Positions 47,809 through 56,696 of a DNA stretch of 64,000 nucleotides are shown here, piece by piece. The DNA lies in assembly GCA_027076405.1 (NCBI GenBank), contig JALTJN010000100.1, positions 1 to 64,000 of the forward strand, read 5' to 3'. How positions within the stretch are numbered: the first letter of the stretch is position 1; each line of letters begins with the position of its first letter. The notes below the pieces were generated by a model. It ran no database searches, was not told the DNA's origin, and saw only the letters and a list, made by a program, of their open reading frames with translations. This stretch comes from Chromatiales bacterium (GTDB taxonomy: Bacteria > Pseudomonadota > Gammaproteobacteria > UBA6429). The position numbers and the translations under genes were made by a program.

Positions 47809-48528
47809 GTGAATACTAAGAATTTTGTATTACTTACGCTATCTGTTTTTGTTCTGAGTCTATCAGGCTGTTCAAAGGAACAAGACACATCATCCACAAG
47901 TTCAAGCACAAAATCTGCATCATCTTCTATGGCAGGATTGCCAGAAAAAGTTGATCCCACATTAGCTAGTGCAGGGAAAGCTATTTATGAACAAAATTGT
48001 ATATTTTGTCATCAGGCTGATGCCATTGGTAAAGTGGGTTTTGCACCTTCGTTGACAAATCAGGAATTTTTAGAAACGGCCTCCGATAAGTTTTTGATGG
48101 CAACCATTCGAGATGGTCGCGCCGGAACCGGTATGCCACCTTTTGCTCATCTCGGACGTAAAGATGTTGAAGCCATAGTGGCTTATCTTCGTCAACACGC
48201 TAAGCGTGCTAATCGTTCTGCAGAAATTGATGCAGAGCCACGCAGTCAGGGTGATGAACGATTGGGTCGATTCTGGTTTGATTCTATTTGCTCTACTTGC
48301 CATGGTCCAAATGGTGATGGTTATGTAGCAGGAGGTACCGGTACAGCCATTGGTAAAGCAGGTTTTCTTGATAAGGCGACGGATGGTTTTATACGGGAAA
48401 CGATTATTAAGGGTCGTACGAATACACGTATGATTGGTTATGGTGGTCCAGATTCAATGGCGAACCTGAGTAAGAGTGACGTGGATGACATTATTGCTTA
48501 TCTTCGTACAGTGCCAAGTAAAAATTAA
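47809..48528 (+). CDS. Diheme cytochrome c lipoprotein
   Basis: The 239-residue protein has a lipoprotein signal peptide with lipobox LSGC (Cys21), then a serine-rich linker. Two class I cytochrome c domains follow, with CIFCH at residues 64-68 and CSTCH at 161-165. GTGMPPF near residue 109 supplies a likely Met ligand for the first heme. It should be periplasmic, anchored to a membrane. As first gene of the molybdoenzyme operon it may replace NapB, which also has two hemes but a different fold. Heme attachment would depend on the Ccm system directly upstream. Confidence 0.9.
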   Translation: MNTKNFVLLTLSVFVLSLSGCSKEQDTSSTSSSTKSASSSMAGLPEKVDPTLASAGKAIYEQNCIFCHQADAIGKVGFAPSLTNQEFLETASDKFLMATIRDGRAGTGMPPFAHLGRKDVEAIVAYLRQHAKRANRSAEIDAEPRSQGDERLGRFWFDSICSTCHGPNGDGYVAGGTGTAIGKAGFLDKATDGFIRETIIKGRTNTRMIGYGGPDSMANLSKSDVDDIIAYLRTVPSKN

Positions 48529-48551
48529 AATTAATTGAGGGAATAAGTAAA

Positions 48552-51245
48552 ATGAAACGTTTTAAAATGAATCGACGCGATTTTCTCAAAAGCAGTAGCT
48601 TTATTACAGGTGCAACAGCAGCAACAGGTTTATTTGTTGCAGATAACCCTGAACTAGAAGCGGCGCCAGCGAAAGAAAAAACTGAACGTAAAACGGCGAT
48701 TGCCCAATGCCCTTATTGTGGAGTGGGCTGTGGAACAATTATTCAGACAGAGAACGGAAAAATTGTTTCCATGCGTCCGGATAAAGATCATCCAACTAAT
48801 CGCGGTTTACAATGTATTAAAGGCTTAACTGCCGCTGAACCGATTTATGTCGATCGGATGGAAGGCGACCCGTATGTCCGTAAAGATGTATGGGCAGAGT
48901 GGCAAAAACCCGGCCATGGAGACATTGAATTTACCAGTAAAACAAAAAATTCATTTGATGAGGATCTCTTTGTTCGTGTTCCTTACCATGAAGCTGAAGA
49001 AATGACCGCTCACAAGATTGCTCATTTGGTTAAAAAATACGGTGGTAACTCAATAAGTTTATATGGTTCTGGTCAGCTTACTATGGAAGGCCAGTACCTG
49101 GAAAATTTATTTATGAAAGGTGTGTTGGGTTCCAATACCATTGAAGCAAATGCACGTATGTGTATGACTTCTGCGGTAACCGGTTACTTTGCGACACTGG
49201 GTTCGGATACCCCTCCTTTAGCTTATGAAGATATCGAGCTCGCCGATATGGTGATGCATTTTGGTCATAATGCGCGTGAATCACATCCTATTATCTTCTG
49301 GCGTATTGCCGATCATAAACGTAAGAAAGATATTCCTACGGTAGTAGTTGATCCTCGTTTTACAGGTACAGCGAAAGGTTATCATGATATTAATGCTAAT
49401 AACTCCAAACATGTACCTATTCTGAATGGCGATATCAGTTTCCTGAACTCAATAGCTCATGTGTTATTAAAAGAGCACAAAGATGTTATTGACTGGAAAT
49501 TCCTTAAAGAACATACCAATGGCTGGAAAGAATATACCGATGGTGTATTAAAAGATTACAGCCCGGAACAGGTTCAGGATCGCATGGGTGGAAAAAATCA
49601 TGATGTATCTCCTGCTCTGATTCGGGAAGTTGCCGGTATGTTTGCTGATGCGACACGTAAACGTTTGCTACGCAGTAAAGGTAAGCATGAAGGTAAAGGT
49701 TATGGTGGCGTTATTATTATGTGGGGTATTGGTTATAACCAGCACATCCATGGGCAACATAACGTTATCTCAATTATTAACTTATTAACTCTGACAGGTA
49801 ATCTGGCAAAACCCGGGTGTGGACCTTTCTCTATGACAGGTCAGCCTAATGCTATGGGTGAACGTTTTACTGGTGGTTTAACTGGCCGTTTACCCTTTAA
49901 CCAGCCATTGAAAAATAAGTCACATCGTAAATGGATGGCAAAAAACTGGCGTGTGCCAGAGAAGAATTTAATTAATGCAATGAACTCCAAAAATCCCGGT
50001 ATGGCTGTGGGTATGATGGAGCGGGTATTAAAAGATGAAGTTAAAGCGATGTTTCTGGTTTATGCCACGCACATTGATTTGCCGGATCAACGAAATCTTG
50101 TTCGTCCGGCATTAATGAAAAGCTTCAATGTGGTTCAGGAAATTTATCGTCATGCACCAAATAATCTGTTTGCCGATGTTATTTTCCCGGCAGCAACATG
50201 GGGTGAAGTTGATGGTGTTTATATTAGCTCAGAGCGCCGTATTAACCGTGTAGAAAAGGCTGCAGAAGCTCCTCCAGGTTGCCGTGCAGACATGGATATG
50301 GTTATCGATAAGGGTAAAGCGATTGCCAAATTATTGGGTATGAATCCTGAGAAGATATTTCCATGGTCAAAAAATAAAGATGGATCTTATAATGCAGAAG
50401 AAATATTCCGTGATGTAGTCGTTGCTTCGGGTGGTACAGATACTGATTTAACCGGAATGCTGGAAGTTGAAAAAATTGATGGTAAAGGACTTTATCAGCA
50501 ACTACATGACCTACGTGGCATTCAATGGCCGGCCCCCACTTATGAAATTGCCAAAAATGGTGGTAGTAAACGTCGATTTATGGCTCAGGAAGGTGTCTGG
50601 AAAAATAAACCTTATGGTTATTTCCGAACCAATGATGGCAAGGTGCATATGAAACTTTGCAAGCAGGACTATAGTCAGCGTGAAGAAATCACCAAACAGC
50701 TTATGGCATTTGGGGTTAAGAAAGATCACTATACGATTGATAATATTCCTTTGATTAAAAAAGCACGTGACATGGGCTTAACACCGGATCTGCCGGATGA
50801 AGCGGAACGTGGTCAAGCATGGGATAAGGTTGCTAAAGACAAATTCCCATTCTGGTTAGGATTAGGTGTTGTTTATGAACACTTCCATACCGCTAAATCT
50901 AATCGCAGTCCGACTACACGTCGTTTGGTGCCAGAAATGTATGTAGAAATGCATATTGATGATGCCAAAGAACTTGGAATTAAAGATGGTGATAAAGTTA
51001 ACTTAATCACTCGCCGTGGACAGTTCCAGGCCAAGGCTCAGGTTGGTACGAATAGTTTAGTGAAACCTGCTCGTAACAGTGTGCCAAGAGGGTATGTCTT
51101 TAGCCCTTGGAATCTATCGGTTGCTGATAGTGCGGATCCGAAGAAGAACAAATGGCTGGTAAATGCTGTATCCAGCCGGGTTTGGGATCCTGTATCAGGT
51201 CAGGTTGATTTCAAGAAGTTGGCATGCCGTATCGAAAAAGCTTAG
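48552..51245 (+). CDS. NapA-like Tat-exported molybdopterin oxidoreductase
   Basis: The 897-residue protein starts with a twin-arginine signal (NRRDFLK). A 4Fe-4S cluster motif follows with C53, C56, C60 and C88 (CPYCGVGCG). Cys204 in ANARMCMTSAVTGYFATLG aligns with the Mo-ligating cysteine of NapA/NasA, and YEDIELADMVMHFGHNARESHP matches the same family. It is about 70 residues longer than E. coli NapA. Nitrate is the likely substrate by family, but napB and napD are missing, so another oxyanion or an oxidative reaction is possible. Neighbours supply cytochromes and ferredoxins for quinol-linked electron transfer. Confidence 0.85.
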   Translation: MKRFKMNRRDFLKSSSFITGATAATGLFVADNPELEAAPAKEKTERKTAIAQCPYCGVGCGTIIQTENGKIVSMRPDKDHPTNRGLQCIKGLTAAEPIYVDRMEGDPYVRKDVWAEWQKPGHGDIEFTSKTKNSFDEDLFVRVPYHEAEEMTAHKIAHLVKKYGGNSISLYGSGQLTMEGQYLENLFMKGVLGSNTIEANARMCMTSAVTGYFATLGSDTPPLAYEDIELADMVMHFGHNARESHPIIFWRIADHKRKKDIPTVVVDPRFTGTAKGYHDINANNSKHVPILNGDISFLNSIAHVLLKEHKDVIDWKFLKEHTNGWKEYTDGVLKDYSPEQVQDRMGGKNHDVSPALIREVAGMFADATRKRLLRSKGKHEGKGYGGVIIMWGIGYNQHIHGQHNVISIINLLTLTGNLAKPGCGPFSMTGQPNAMGERFTGGLTGRLPFNQPLKNKSHRKWMAKNWRVPEKNLINAMNSKNPGMAVGMMERVLKDEVKAMFLVYATHIDLPDQRNLVRPALMKSFNVVQEIYRHAPNNLFADVIFPAATWGEVDGVYISSERRINRVEKAAEAPPGCRADMDMVIDKGKAIAKLLGMNPEKIFPWSKNKDGSYNAEEIFRDVVVASGGTDTDLTGMLEVEKIDGKGLYQQLHDLRGIQWPAPTYEIAKNGGSKRRFMAQEGVWKNKPYGYFRTNDGKVHMKLCKQDYSQREEITKQLMAFGVKKDHYTIDNIPLIKKARDMGLTPDLPDEAERGQAWDKVAKDKFPFWLGLGVVYEHFHTAKSNRSPTTRRLVPEMYVEMHIDDAKELGIKDGDKVNLITRRGQFQAKAQVGTNSLVKPARNSVPRGYVFSPWNLSVADSADPKKNKWLVNAVSSRVWDPVSGQVDFKKLACRIEKA

Positions 51246-51266
51246 TCGTATTTTGCTAGGCAATTA

Positions 51267-51331
51267 AATGTAAAGGCGTAAAGGACGTAAAGAGTTATAT
51301 TTTTCTTAGCGAACTTTGCGCCTTTTCATTT
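51267..51331. repeat. Palindromic repeat (GCGTAAAG type) in the NapA-like operon
   Basis: aatgtaaaggcgtaaaggacgtaaag (from 51267) pairs imperfectly with cttagcgaactttgcgccttttcattt (51305-51331). It resembles the CACGAAG repeats in layout but has its own sequence. It sits between the molybdoenzyme gene and the first ferredoxin gene, where it could attenuate transcription or protect the mRNA end. Confidence 0.6.
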
Positions 51332-51380
51332 TTAGGTATTAAATATTAATGTAATAGTTAAAAAAGTAAGGTTGTATTAA

Positions 51381-51959
51381 GTGAAACGTCGTACATTTAT
51401 ACAAGGAGTCATTGGAACAGGCTTATCAAGTTTGTTGGCTGAAAATACCTTAGCTGCTCGCAATAATCCTTCAGTACGATTTCTTCGTCCACCCGGTTCG
51501 TTGCCGGAAGATGAATTTGTATCACGCTGCATTCGCTGTGGTAAATGTGGTGAAACTTGTCCTAACCGTACCATTAAATATTTTGATTTGGAAAATGGCG
51601 TATCCTCTATGGATACTCCTTTTATTATTCCTAGAGAGCAAGCTTGCATACTTTGTATGAAGTGTGGTGATGTTTGTCCTACTGGAGCGATTCAACCTGT
51701 TAAGCGAGATATGAAACCTATTTTAGAAAAAGTAAAAATGGGTAAAGCGCGTGTAGATAAAAATTTATGTTTGTCTTATCAGGGTAAAACATGTGGCGTT
51801 TGTTATCGTGCCTGCCCTTTAGCAGATGTAGCGATTCGAATCGGTATGCTAGAGCAGCCGCATATCTTAAAAGATTGCGTGGGTTGTGGTTTATGTGAAC
51901 GCTCATGTATTCAGATACCTCAGGCTATTAGAATTATTCCAAATCATGAACGGTCGTAG
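51381..51959 (+). CDS. NapG-like periplasmic ferredoxin (four 4Fe-4S)
   Basis: The 192-residue protein has a Tat-like start (MKRRTFIQG), translated from GTG 51381 behind taagg. Four cysteine clusters follow: CIRCGKCGETCP, CILCMKCGDVCP, a third in CGVCYRACP and CVGCGLCERSC. This is the NapG/MauM pattern. NapG passes electrons from NapH toward NapC/NapA. A second NapG-like gene is 1 kb downstream. Confidence 0.88.
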   Translation: MKRRTFIQGVIGTGLSSLLAENTLAARNNPSVRFLRPPGSLPEDEFVSRCIRCGKCGETCPNRTIKYFDLENGVSSMDTPFIIPREQACILCMKCGDVCPTGAIQPVKRDMKPILEKVKMGKARVDKNLCLSYQGKTCGVCYRACPLADVAIRIGMLEQPHILKDCVGCGLCERSCIQIPQAIRIIPNHERS

Positions 51960-52008
51960 TTAATCTTATTTTAAAATTCAAAGTAGAAAGCAGGTGAAAT
52001 TAAATTTT

Positions 52009-53013
52009 ATGAAAAAACTGATGATTAAGATTCAGCGACATTTAAATAAGCTTCGTTGGGGTGTTCTGTCACTAGTTTTCAGCATGTTAATTCTGTTGCC
52101 TTTCCTTCATTTATATCAAACCTATGAAGCTGCACATGCTTATGATTTATTATCACCCTCTGAAAAATCTATTTCAGATACGATGGAATGGTTAAGTAAA
52201 CCTTTTGTTAAAGATCCTGAAGTGGATTTAAATAATTTAAAAGGCACAACCTGGTCAGGTACTTTATTTGGTTTAAAATTGAGTGATCCATTAGCTGTTG
52301 TTGGTCAAATTTCTGCAGGTAAAACTATTTACCTGCCATTTTTAATCACAGCACTTATTCCTATACTTTTAACACTTATTTTCGGGCGTTTCTTTTGTGG
52401 CTGGATTTGTCCGGCGACTTTTATCTACGAACTTAATGATAATCTTGCAACCTGGCTGCGTAAAGCGGGCTTACCTGTTGGTAAAAGAAAACTGGATTTT
52501 CGACTTAAGTATTTAGTGCTTGCTATGGGAATTATTATTTCAGCCGCAACAGGTATGATCGCGTTTGCATCCATGTATCCACCTGCATTGATCGGTCGTG
52601 AAATTTATTATGCTGTTGCTTTGAGCGGCTTTGGTTCAGGTATGGTTTTTTTCCTGCTGACATTGTTATTTGATTTGATGGTAACTCGTCGGGGATTCTG
52701 TCGCTATGTTTGTCCGGGCGGAGCCTTATATTCTTTGCTTGGTCATTTTCGTTTATTTCGAATTAAACGTGATGTTGCATTATGTAATGACTGTGCAAAG
52801 TGTAATGTCGTTTGTCAGTTTGGTTTAGATCCACTACGGGATGATTTTACTCAGGAATGTAATAACTGCACCGCATGTATCGCGGTATGTCCAACCGATG
52901 CATTATCTTTTACTGTTAACGTTAAAGATATCCCAAATCAGGGACCGGGCCATTTAGGGCATGAATATAAACGGTTACATAACATTAAAGATGATCAGGA
53001 TATAAAGTCATGA
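52009..53013 (+). CDS. NapH-like membrane ferredoxin
   Basis: The 334-residue protein has four main hydrophobic segments, two CxxxCP motifs facing the cytoplasm (FCGWICPATF and FCRYVCPGGALYS) and a C-terminal pair of 4Fe-4S clusters (CNDCAKCNVVCQ, CNNCTACIAVCP). NapH proteins oxidise quinol and pass electrons to NapG. I prefer ATG 52009 behind aggtga to the in-frame GTG at 51994. It overlaps the next gene by 4 bp (ATGA). Confidence 0.9.
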   Translation: MKKLMIKIQRHLNKLRWGVLSLVFSMLILLPFLHLYQTYEAAHAYDLLSPSEKSISDTMEWLSKPFVKDPEVDLNNLKGTTWSGTLFGLKLSDPLAVVGQISAGKTIYLPFLITALIPILLTLIFGRFFCGWICPATFIYELNDNLATWLRKAGLPVGKRKLDFRLKYLVLAMGIIISAATGMIAFASMYPPALIGREIYYAVALSGFGSGMVFFLLTLLFDLMVTRRGFCRYVCPGGALYSLLGHFRLFRIKRDVALCNDCAKCNVVCQFGLDPLRDDFTQECNNCTACIAVCPTDALSFTVNVKDIPNQGPGHLGHEYKRLHNIKDDQDIKS

Positions 53014-53669
53014 AACGTCGAAGTTTCCTGCAAAAAACAGTTTTTGGTTTTGGCATTTTAGGATTTAGCAGTTTACCCTTTGGCTTATCCCGTTTACTTT
53101 CGCCAAAAGCTAATGCTGCATTGCAAAATTATTCAATTTTACCCGGCGCAATATCTGATCCGGAAGCATTTAATGCTGCATGTATTGGCTGCGGTTTATG
53201 TGGTGAAATTTGTCCTCCGAAATGTATTTTATTCCATAAGAATGACGGTGGACCCGAGTCAAATAAACCTTACATACAGCCTGCTATTAAGAGTTGTACA
53301 TTATGCGGTTATTGTATGGAAATTTGTCCAACAGAAGCCTTAACCGTCACACCGATCAGGGAAGTTGATATGGGAGTTGCACAAATTGATCGTGCAGCTT
53401 GTTATCCATGGGTTGATAAAGGTGTATGCGGAGCATGTGTTGCTGTCTGCCCATTAGGAGACAAAGCGATTGATTATGATTTTGGCAACTTTTATCGTCC
53501 TGTTGTTAAAGATGGTTGCGTTGGCTGCGGTCAATGTGTTGAAGTTTGTCCAGAACCAAGTTTACCTATACGAATTGTACAAGGCACAGACAGTAAAGTT
53601 GCAAGACATGGTGTAGGGCTTAATCAGCAATACAAATGGCAAGAAAGTGATAGTCGGTTAAAATATTAA
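53010..53669 (+). CDS. Second NapG-like periplasmic ferredoxin
   Basis: This 219-residue protein has a Tat-type signal (MKRRSFLQKTVFGFG) and four cysteine clusters (CIGCGLCGEICPPKC, CTLCGYCMEICP, CGACVAVCP, CVGCGQCVEVCP). It is translationally coupled to the NapH-like gene. Having two NapG-like proteins in one operon is not the standard nap arrangement. Confidence 0.88.
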   Translation: MKRRSFLQKTVFGFGILGFSSLPFGLSRLLSPKANAALQNYSILPGAISDPEAFNAACIGCGLCGEICPPKCILFHKNDGGPESNKPYIQPAIKSCTLCGYCMEICPTEALTVTPIREVDMGVAQIDRAACYPWVDKGVCGACVAVCPLGDKAIDYDFGNFYRPVVKDGCVGCGQCVEVCPEPSLPIRIVQGTDSKVARHGVGLNQQYKWQESDSRLKY

Positions 53670-53671
53670 AA

Positions 53672-54250
53672 ATGAAATTTAAAAAAGTTGTTTTACTGAT
53701 ATTGCTAATTAATATTTTAAGCTTTAATCAGGTATTTGCTCATCATGTATTAGGCCGGCCATCTTATAGTTTAGGTGATGATTCAAATACACCGCCTAGC
53801 CTGCAGGTTGAAACACAAATAGGCGAATACTATGTAACATACATGGCCTTTCCTGCTTTCCCAAAACCCAATGAGTCAGGTCGAGTCAATTTATATGCTT
53901 CACGTATCGATAATGGAAATACATTTAATGGCAAAGTAACTTTTAAAGTTAGAGATGATAGTTGGTTTTCATCAAAGCAGGAAATATTAGGAACGCAGGA
54001 AATTGATGATGGTGTATACCGGCAAGGTTTTGTTTTTAGTAAAGCAGGAAATTATATCGTAACAGCTGAATTTGAATCCGGTGGCGAGCCTTATACGATT
54101 GATTTCCCGCTACGTATTGGTGAACCGGATTCTATTGGCCCAATAGGATTAGCTGTTGTTATTATAGTTTTAGTCATTGTTGCGGTAAATATAACACAGC
54201 GCCATCGTTTACAACGATTAAAGGCAAAGCAGCATCATAGTGATCATTAA
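53672..54250 (+). CDS. FixH/YtkA-like membrane-anchored beta-domain protein
   Basis: The 192-residue protein has a signal peptide ending in VFA, then HHVLGRPSYSLGD, a beta-rich periplasmic domain (KVTFKVRDDSWFSS, YIVTAEFESGGEPYTIDF) and a C-terminal membrane helix (GLAVVIIVLVIVAVNI) with a His/Lys-rich tail. The layout recalls FixH/YtkA or CopC-like Ig-fold proteins, which work with copper or in oxidase assembly. I cannot assign a function; the tandem His after the signal peptide could bind a metal. Confidence 0.55.
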   Translation: MKFKKVVLLILLINILSFNQVFAHHVLGRPSYSLGDDSNTPPSLQVETQIGEYYVTYMAFPAFPKPNESGRVNLYASRIDNGNTFNGKVTFKVRDDSWFSSKQEILGTQEIDDGVYRQGFVFSKAGNYIVTAEFESGGEPYTIDFPLRIGEPDSIGPIGLAVVIIVLVIVAVNITQRHRLQRLKAKQHHSDH

Positions 54251-54252
54251 AG

Positions 54253-55830
54253 ATGTATGAGTTAGTTGTCAATTTTATTAATAACCTAATTTATGTGCCA
54301 GAGGAAGGGATGGTGCATCCCGGATTGCCTGCTGGATGGGTTGCATTTATTTTTTTCAGTATGGTTGTCATTGCAATACGTTATATTTTCTTCTCTGTTC
54401 AGTCCGGAACAGGTTTTAAATTCCCAATTAGTAATTCTTTTATTAAAAAAATCACTACCCGACCATGGCTTATTGTTAGTTTTAGGCTGGTTGCGGCAGC
54501 TGTTTTTTTACTTGTTGTTTATGCAGGTTTATTTGGTACCCCTGTTCCTGAAAGAAATATTGCAACAGTTTTAACCTGGACTATTTGGTGGTCAGGCGTT
54601 GTCATTAGTATTTTCTTTGTTGGTTCAGCATGGTGTGCAATCTGCCCATGGGATGCTATTGCGACATGGTTAGTTCGGCAAAAGTTGTGGAAACGCGCAA
54701 GTGAAACCAGTAGTTTAAATATACGTGTGCCAAAAGTTTTACGCTCGGTATGGCCTGCACTAATCATGTTTGTTGGTTTGACCTGGTTAGAGCTGGGAGT
54801 TGGTGTAACCGTTAGTCCCTATGCAACCGCATTAATGGCTTTATTTATGGTGGTGGCAGCTACGGTTTCTTTGGCGGTATATGAACGCAAAGCATTTTGC
54901 CGTTACTTTTGTGCAATAGGCAGAACGATTGGTGCATATAGTTCTATTGCACCCATTGCTTTAGCCCCTGTTAATGAAAAGACATGTGCTGATTGTAAAA
55001 CACTTGAATGTTATCACGGCACAAAAGATATCGAACCCTGTCCGACAAATCTTGTTATGGGACGGCTCTCTCAGAATACTTATTGTACTTCTTGTGGTGC
55101 ATGCAGCATGAGTTGTCCACATCAAAACGTAAGCTGGCGAATTCGTGGCGTGGGAGATGAAATTACTCAAACTCCACGTTCATCTGCATTAAGGGGACGC
55201 GTTGATGAAGGCTGGTTTATTCTAGGTTTAGTTGCATTAACAATATTTCATGGAATTACCATGATGCCATATTGGGAAAGTTCGATTCATAAACTGGCAT
55301 ATTTGATTGGTGATTCAGGACAATTATTAACAAGTTTTAGTCTCGGGATGTTTGCGGGCATGGCTATTCCGATAATATTATTTTTAGCATCCATTAAATG
55401 GACTCAAATTTTGTTAAAAACAAAAGAGGAATACAATCGTATTTTCTCGGCTTTTGCACTAAGCATCTTACCCTTGGCTTTTACTTACCATATTGCACAT
55501 AACATGACACACCTGGTAAGAGAGAGTCAGGGTTTCTGGACAGTATTATTTAATCCATTAGGTATAAATACACAACCATTAAGTATGATGGAAAGACATA
55601 TGCGGCATATGAACCCGATTATCAATGACAATATCGTGTTTGGTATTCAGGGTTTGCTTGTTATTTTCGGATTTTATTTGTCACTGCGTATTGCCAGACA
55701 GCGGTTTAATCAGGTGAGTGCGACATCTAAGGTTATAAAACGAGTGTATGTGCCACTGTTTTTATATATCTCTTTTATTAGTCTTGTCGATTTATGGCTT
55801 TTAATGCAACCAATGATTATGCGTATGTAA
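54253..55830 (+). CDS. NosR/CcoG-like polytopic 4Fe-4S membrane protein
   Basis: The 525-residue protein has about ten hydrophobic segments, two CxxxCP-like motifs (WCAICPWDA, FCRYFCAIG), a cysteine-rich loop (CADCKTLECYHG, PCPTN) and a 4Fe-4S cluster (CTSCGACSMSCP). Conserved histidines sit in membrane segments (YHIAHNMTHLV). It resembles the membrane and ferredoxin part of NosR without the FMN domain. A role in quinol oxidation or delivery of electrons is likely, but the partner is unknown. Confidence 0.75.
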   Translation: MYELVVNFINNLIYVPEEGMVHPGLPAGWVAFIFFSMVVIAIRYIFFSVQSGTGFKFPISNSFIKKITTRPWLIVSFRLVAAAVFLLVVYAGLFGTPVPERNIATVLTWTIWWSGVVISIFFVGSAWCAICPWDAIATWLVRQKLWKRASETSSLNIRVPKVLRSVWPALIMFVGLTWLELGVGVTVSPYATALMALFMVVAATVSLAVYERKAFCRYFCAIGRTIGAYSSIAPIALAPVNEKTCADCKTLECYHGTKDIEPCPTNLVMGRLSQNTYCTSCGACSMSCPHQNVSWRIRGVGDEITQTPRSSALRGRVDEGWFILGLVALTIFHGITMMPYWESSIHKLAYLIGDSGQLLTSFSLGMFAGMAIPIILFLASIKWTQILLKTKEEYNRIFSAFALSILPLAFTYHIAHNMTHLVRESQGFWTVLFNPLGINTQPLSMMERHMRHMNPIINDNIVFGIQGLLVIFGFYLSLRIARQRFNQVSATSKVIKRVYVPLFLYISFISLVDLWLLMQPMIMRM

Positions 55831-55842
55831 TGGAATAACATT

Positions 55843-56502
55843 ATGTTGAATAAATTTAAAAAATATTTACAGAATTACTGCAGCTTAAGTGCGCGTTGTC
55901 CCATTGGGGTTTTTTTTAGTGTTTTTATTTTAGGTATTTTATTCTGGGGGGCTTTCAATACCAGTATGGAATTAACGAATACCGAGACTTTTTGTATTTC
56001 CTGTCATGAAATGGAAGAGAATGTTTATAAAGAATATAAAGAAACAATTCATTATTCGAATAGAACAGGAGTAAGAGCAACCTGTCCCGATTGTCATGTA
56101 CCAAAAGACTGGATACACAAAGTAATACGGAAAGTTGGTGCAACGAACGAGCTTTTTCATAAGGTGATTGGCAGTATAGATACACCGAAAAAATTCGAAA
56201 CAAAGCGTTTGCAGCTGGCACAACATGTCTGGAAAACCATGAAAGATACAGATTCGCGTGAATGCCGGAACTGTCATGCTTTTAACTCAATGAATCTTAA
56301 GGTGCAAAAAAAATCATCACAAAGTGCACATAGACGTGCTCTTGAAAAAGGACAGACATGTATAGATTGCCATATGGGAATCGCACATCATATTGCCAAA
56401 AAGTTTGATAAAGATTTAGTCTTGCATGATAAATTTAAAAAAGAGAAAAGGCCTTGTGCGGATTGTCATAAGGGGATGCCTCAACCCGGCGCCGGCTGGT
56501 AA
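55843..56502 (+). CDS. NapC/NirT-type cytochrome c with five heme motifs
   Basis: The 219-residue protein has an N-terminal membrane anchor (residues 21-40) and CxxCH motifs at 51, 81, 141, 173 and 205. The first four match the NapC/NirT quinol dehydrogenase pattern (CISCHEME, CPDCHVP, CRNCHA, CIDCHMGIAHH). The fifth (CADCHKGM) lies in a short tail ending QPGAGW, which classical tetraheme NapC lacks. It should move electrons from quinol to periplasmic partners such as the diheme cytochrome or the molybdoenzyme. Confidence 0.9.
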   Translation: MLNKFKKYLQNYCSLSARCPIGVFFSVFILGILFWGAFNTSMELTNTETFCISCHEMEENVYKEYKETIHYSNRTGVRATCPDCHVPKDWIHKVIRKVGATNELFHKVIGSIDTPKKFETKRLQLAQHVWKTMKDTDSRECRNCHAFNSMNLKVQKKSSQSAHRRALEKGQTCIDCHMGIAHHIAKKFDKDLVLHDKFKKEKRPCADCHKGMPQPGAGW

Positions 56503-56626
56503 ATTAACCATTACAGACGGTGTTAGCGGCGTTAAGTCTAAAATTTAAAAAATTCATTTATTTATTATAAATTCATTTTTTAAATTTTAAACTTGCCTTG
56601 CTTCCATCCGCCTGTAAAGGTTAATT
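56501..56626. repeat. Long imperfect palindrome between the NapC-type and NapF-like genes
   Basis: The left arm aaattaaccattacagacgg (56501-56520) pairs with ccgcctgtaaaggttaatt (56608-56626). An inner pair (taaaatttaaaaaattcattta and taaattcattttttaaatttta) completes arms of about 60 bases around an AT-rich centre. It could be a small mobile element or a strong hairpin acting as a partial terminator. It begins at the stop codon of the cytochrome gene. Confidence 0.6.
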
Positions 56627-56696
56627 ATGTGGTGATTTAGACTATCTTTTGTTTAAATCATAATACTGCTTTGTAACTTATTGAATAAGGTTAATA

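Noticed and set aside
47809..48528. Calling the diheme cytochrome NapB
   Set aside because: It has two class I cytochrome c domains and a lipobox, unlike NapB, which has a different fold and heme spacing.
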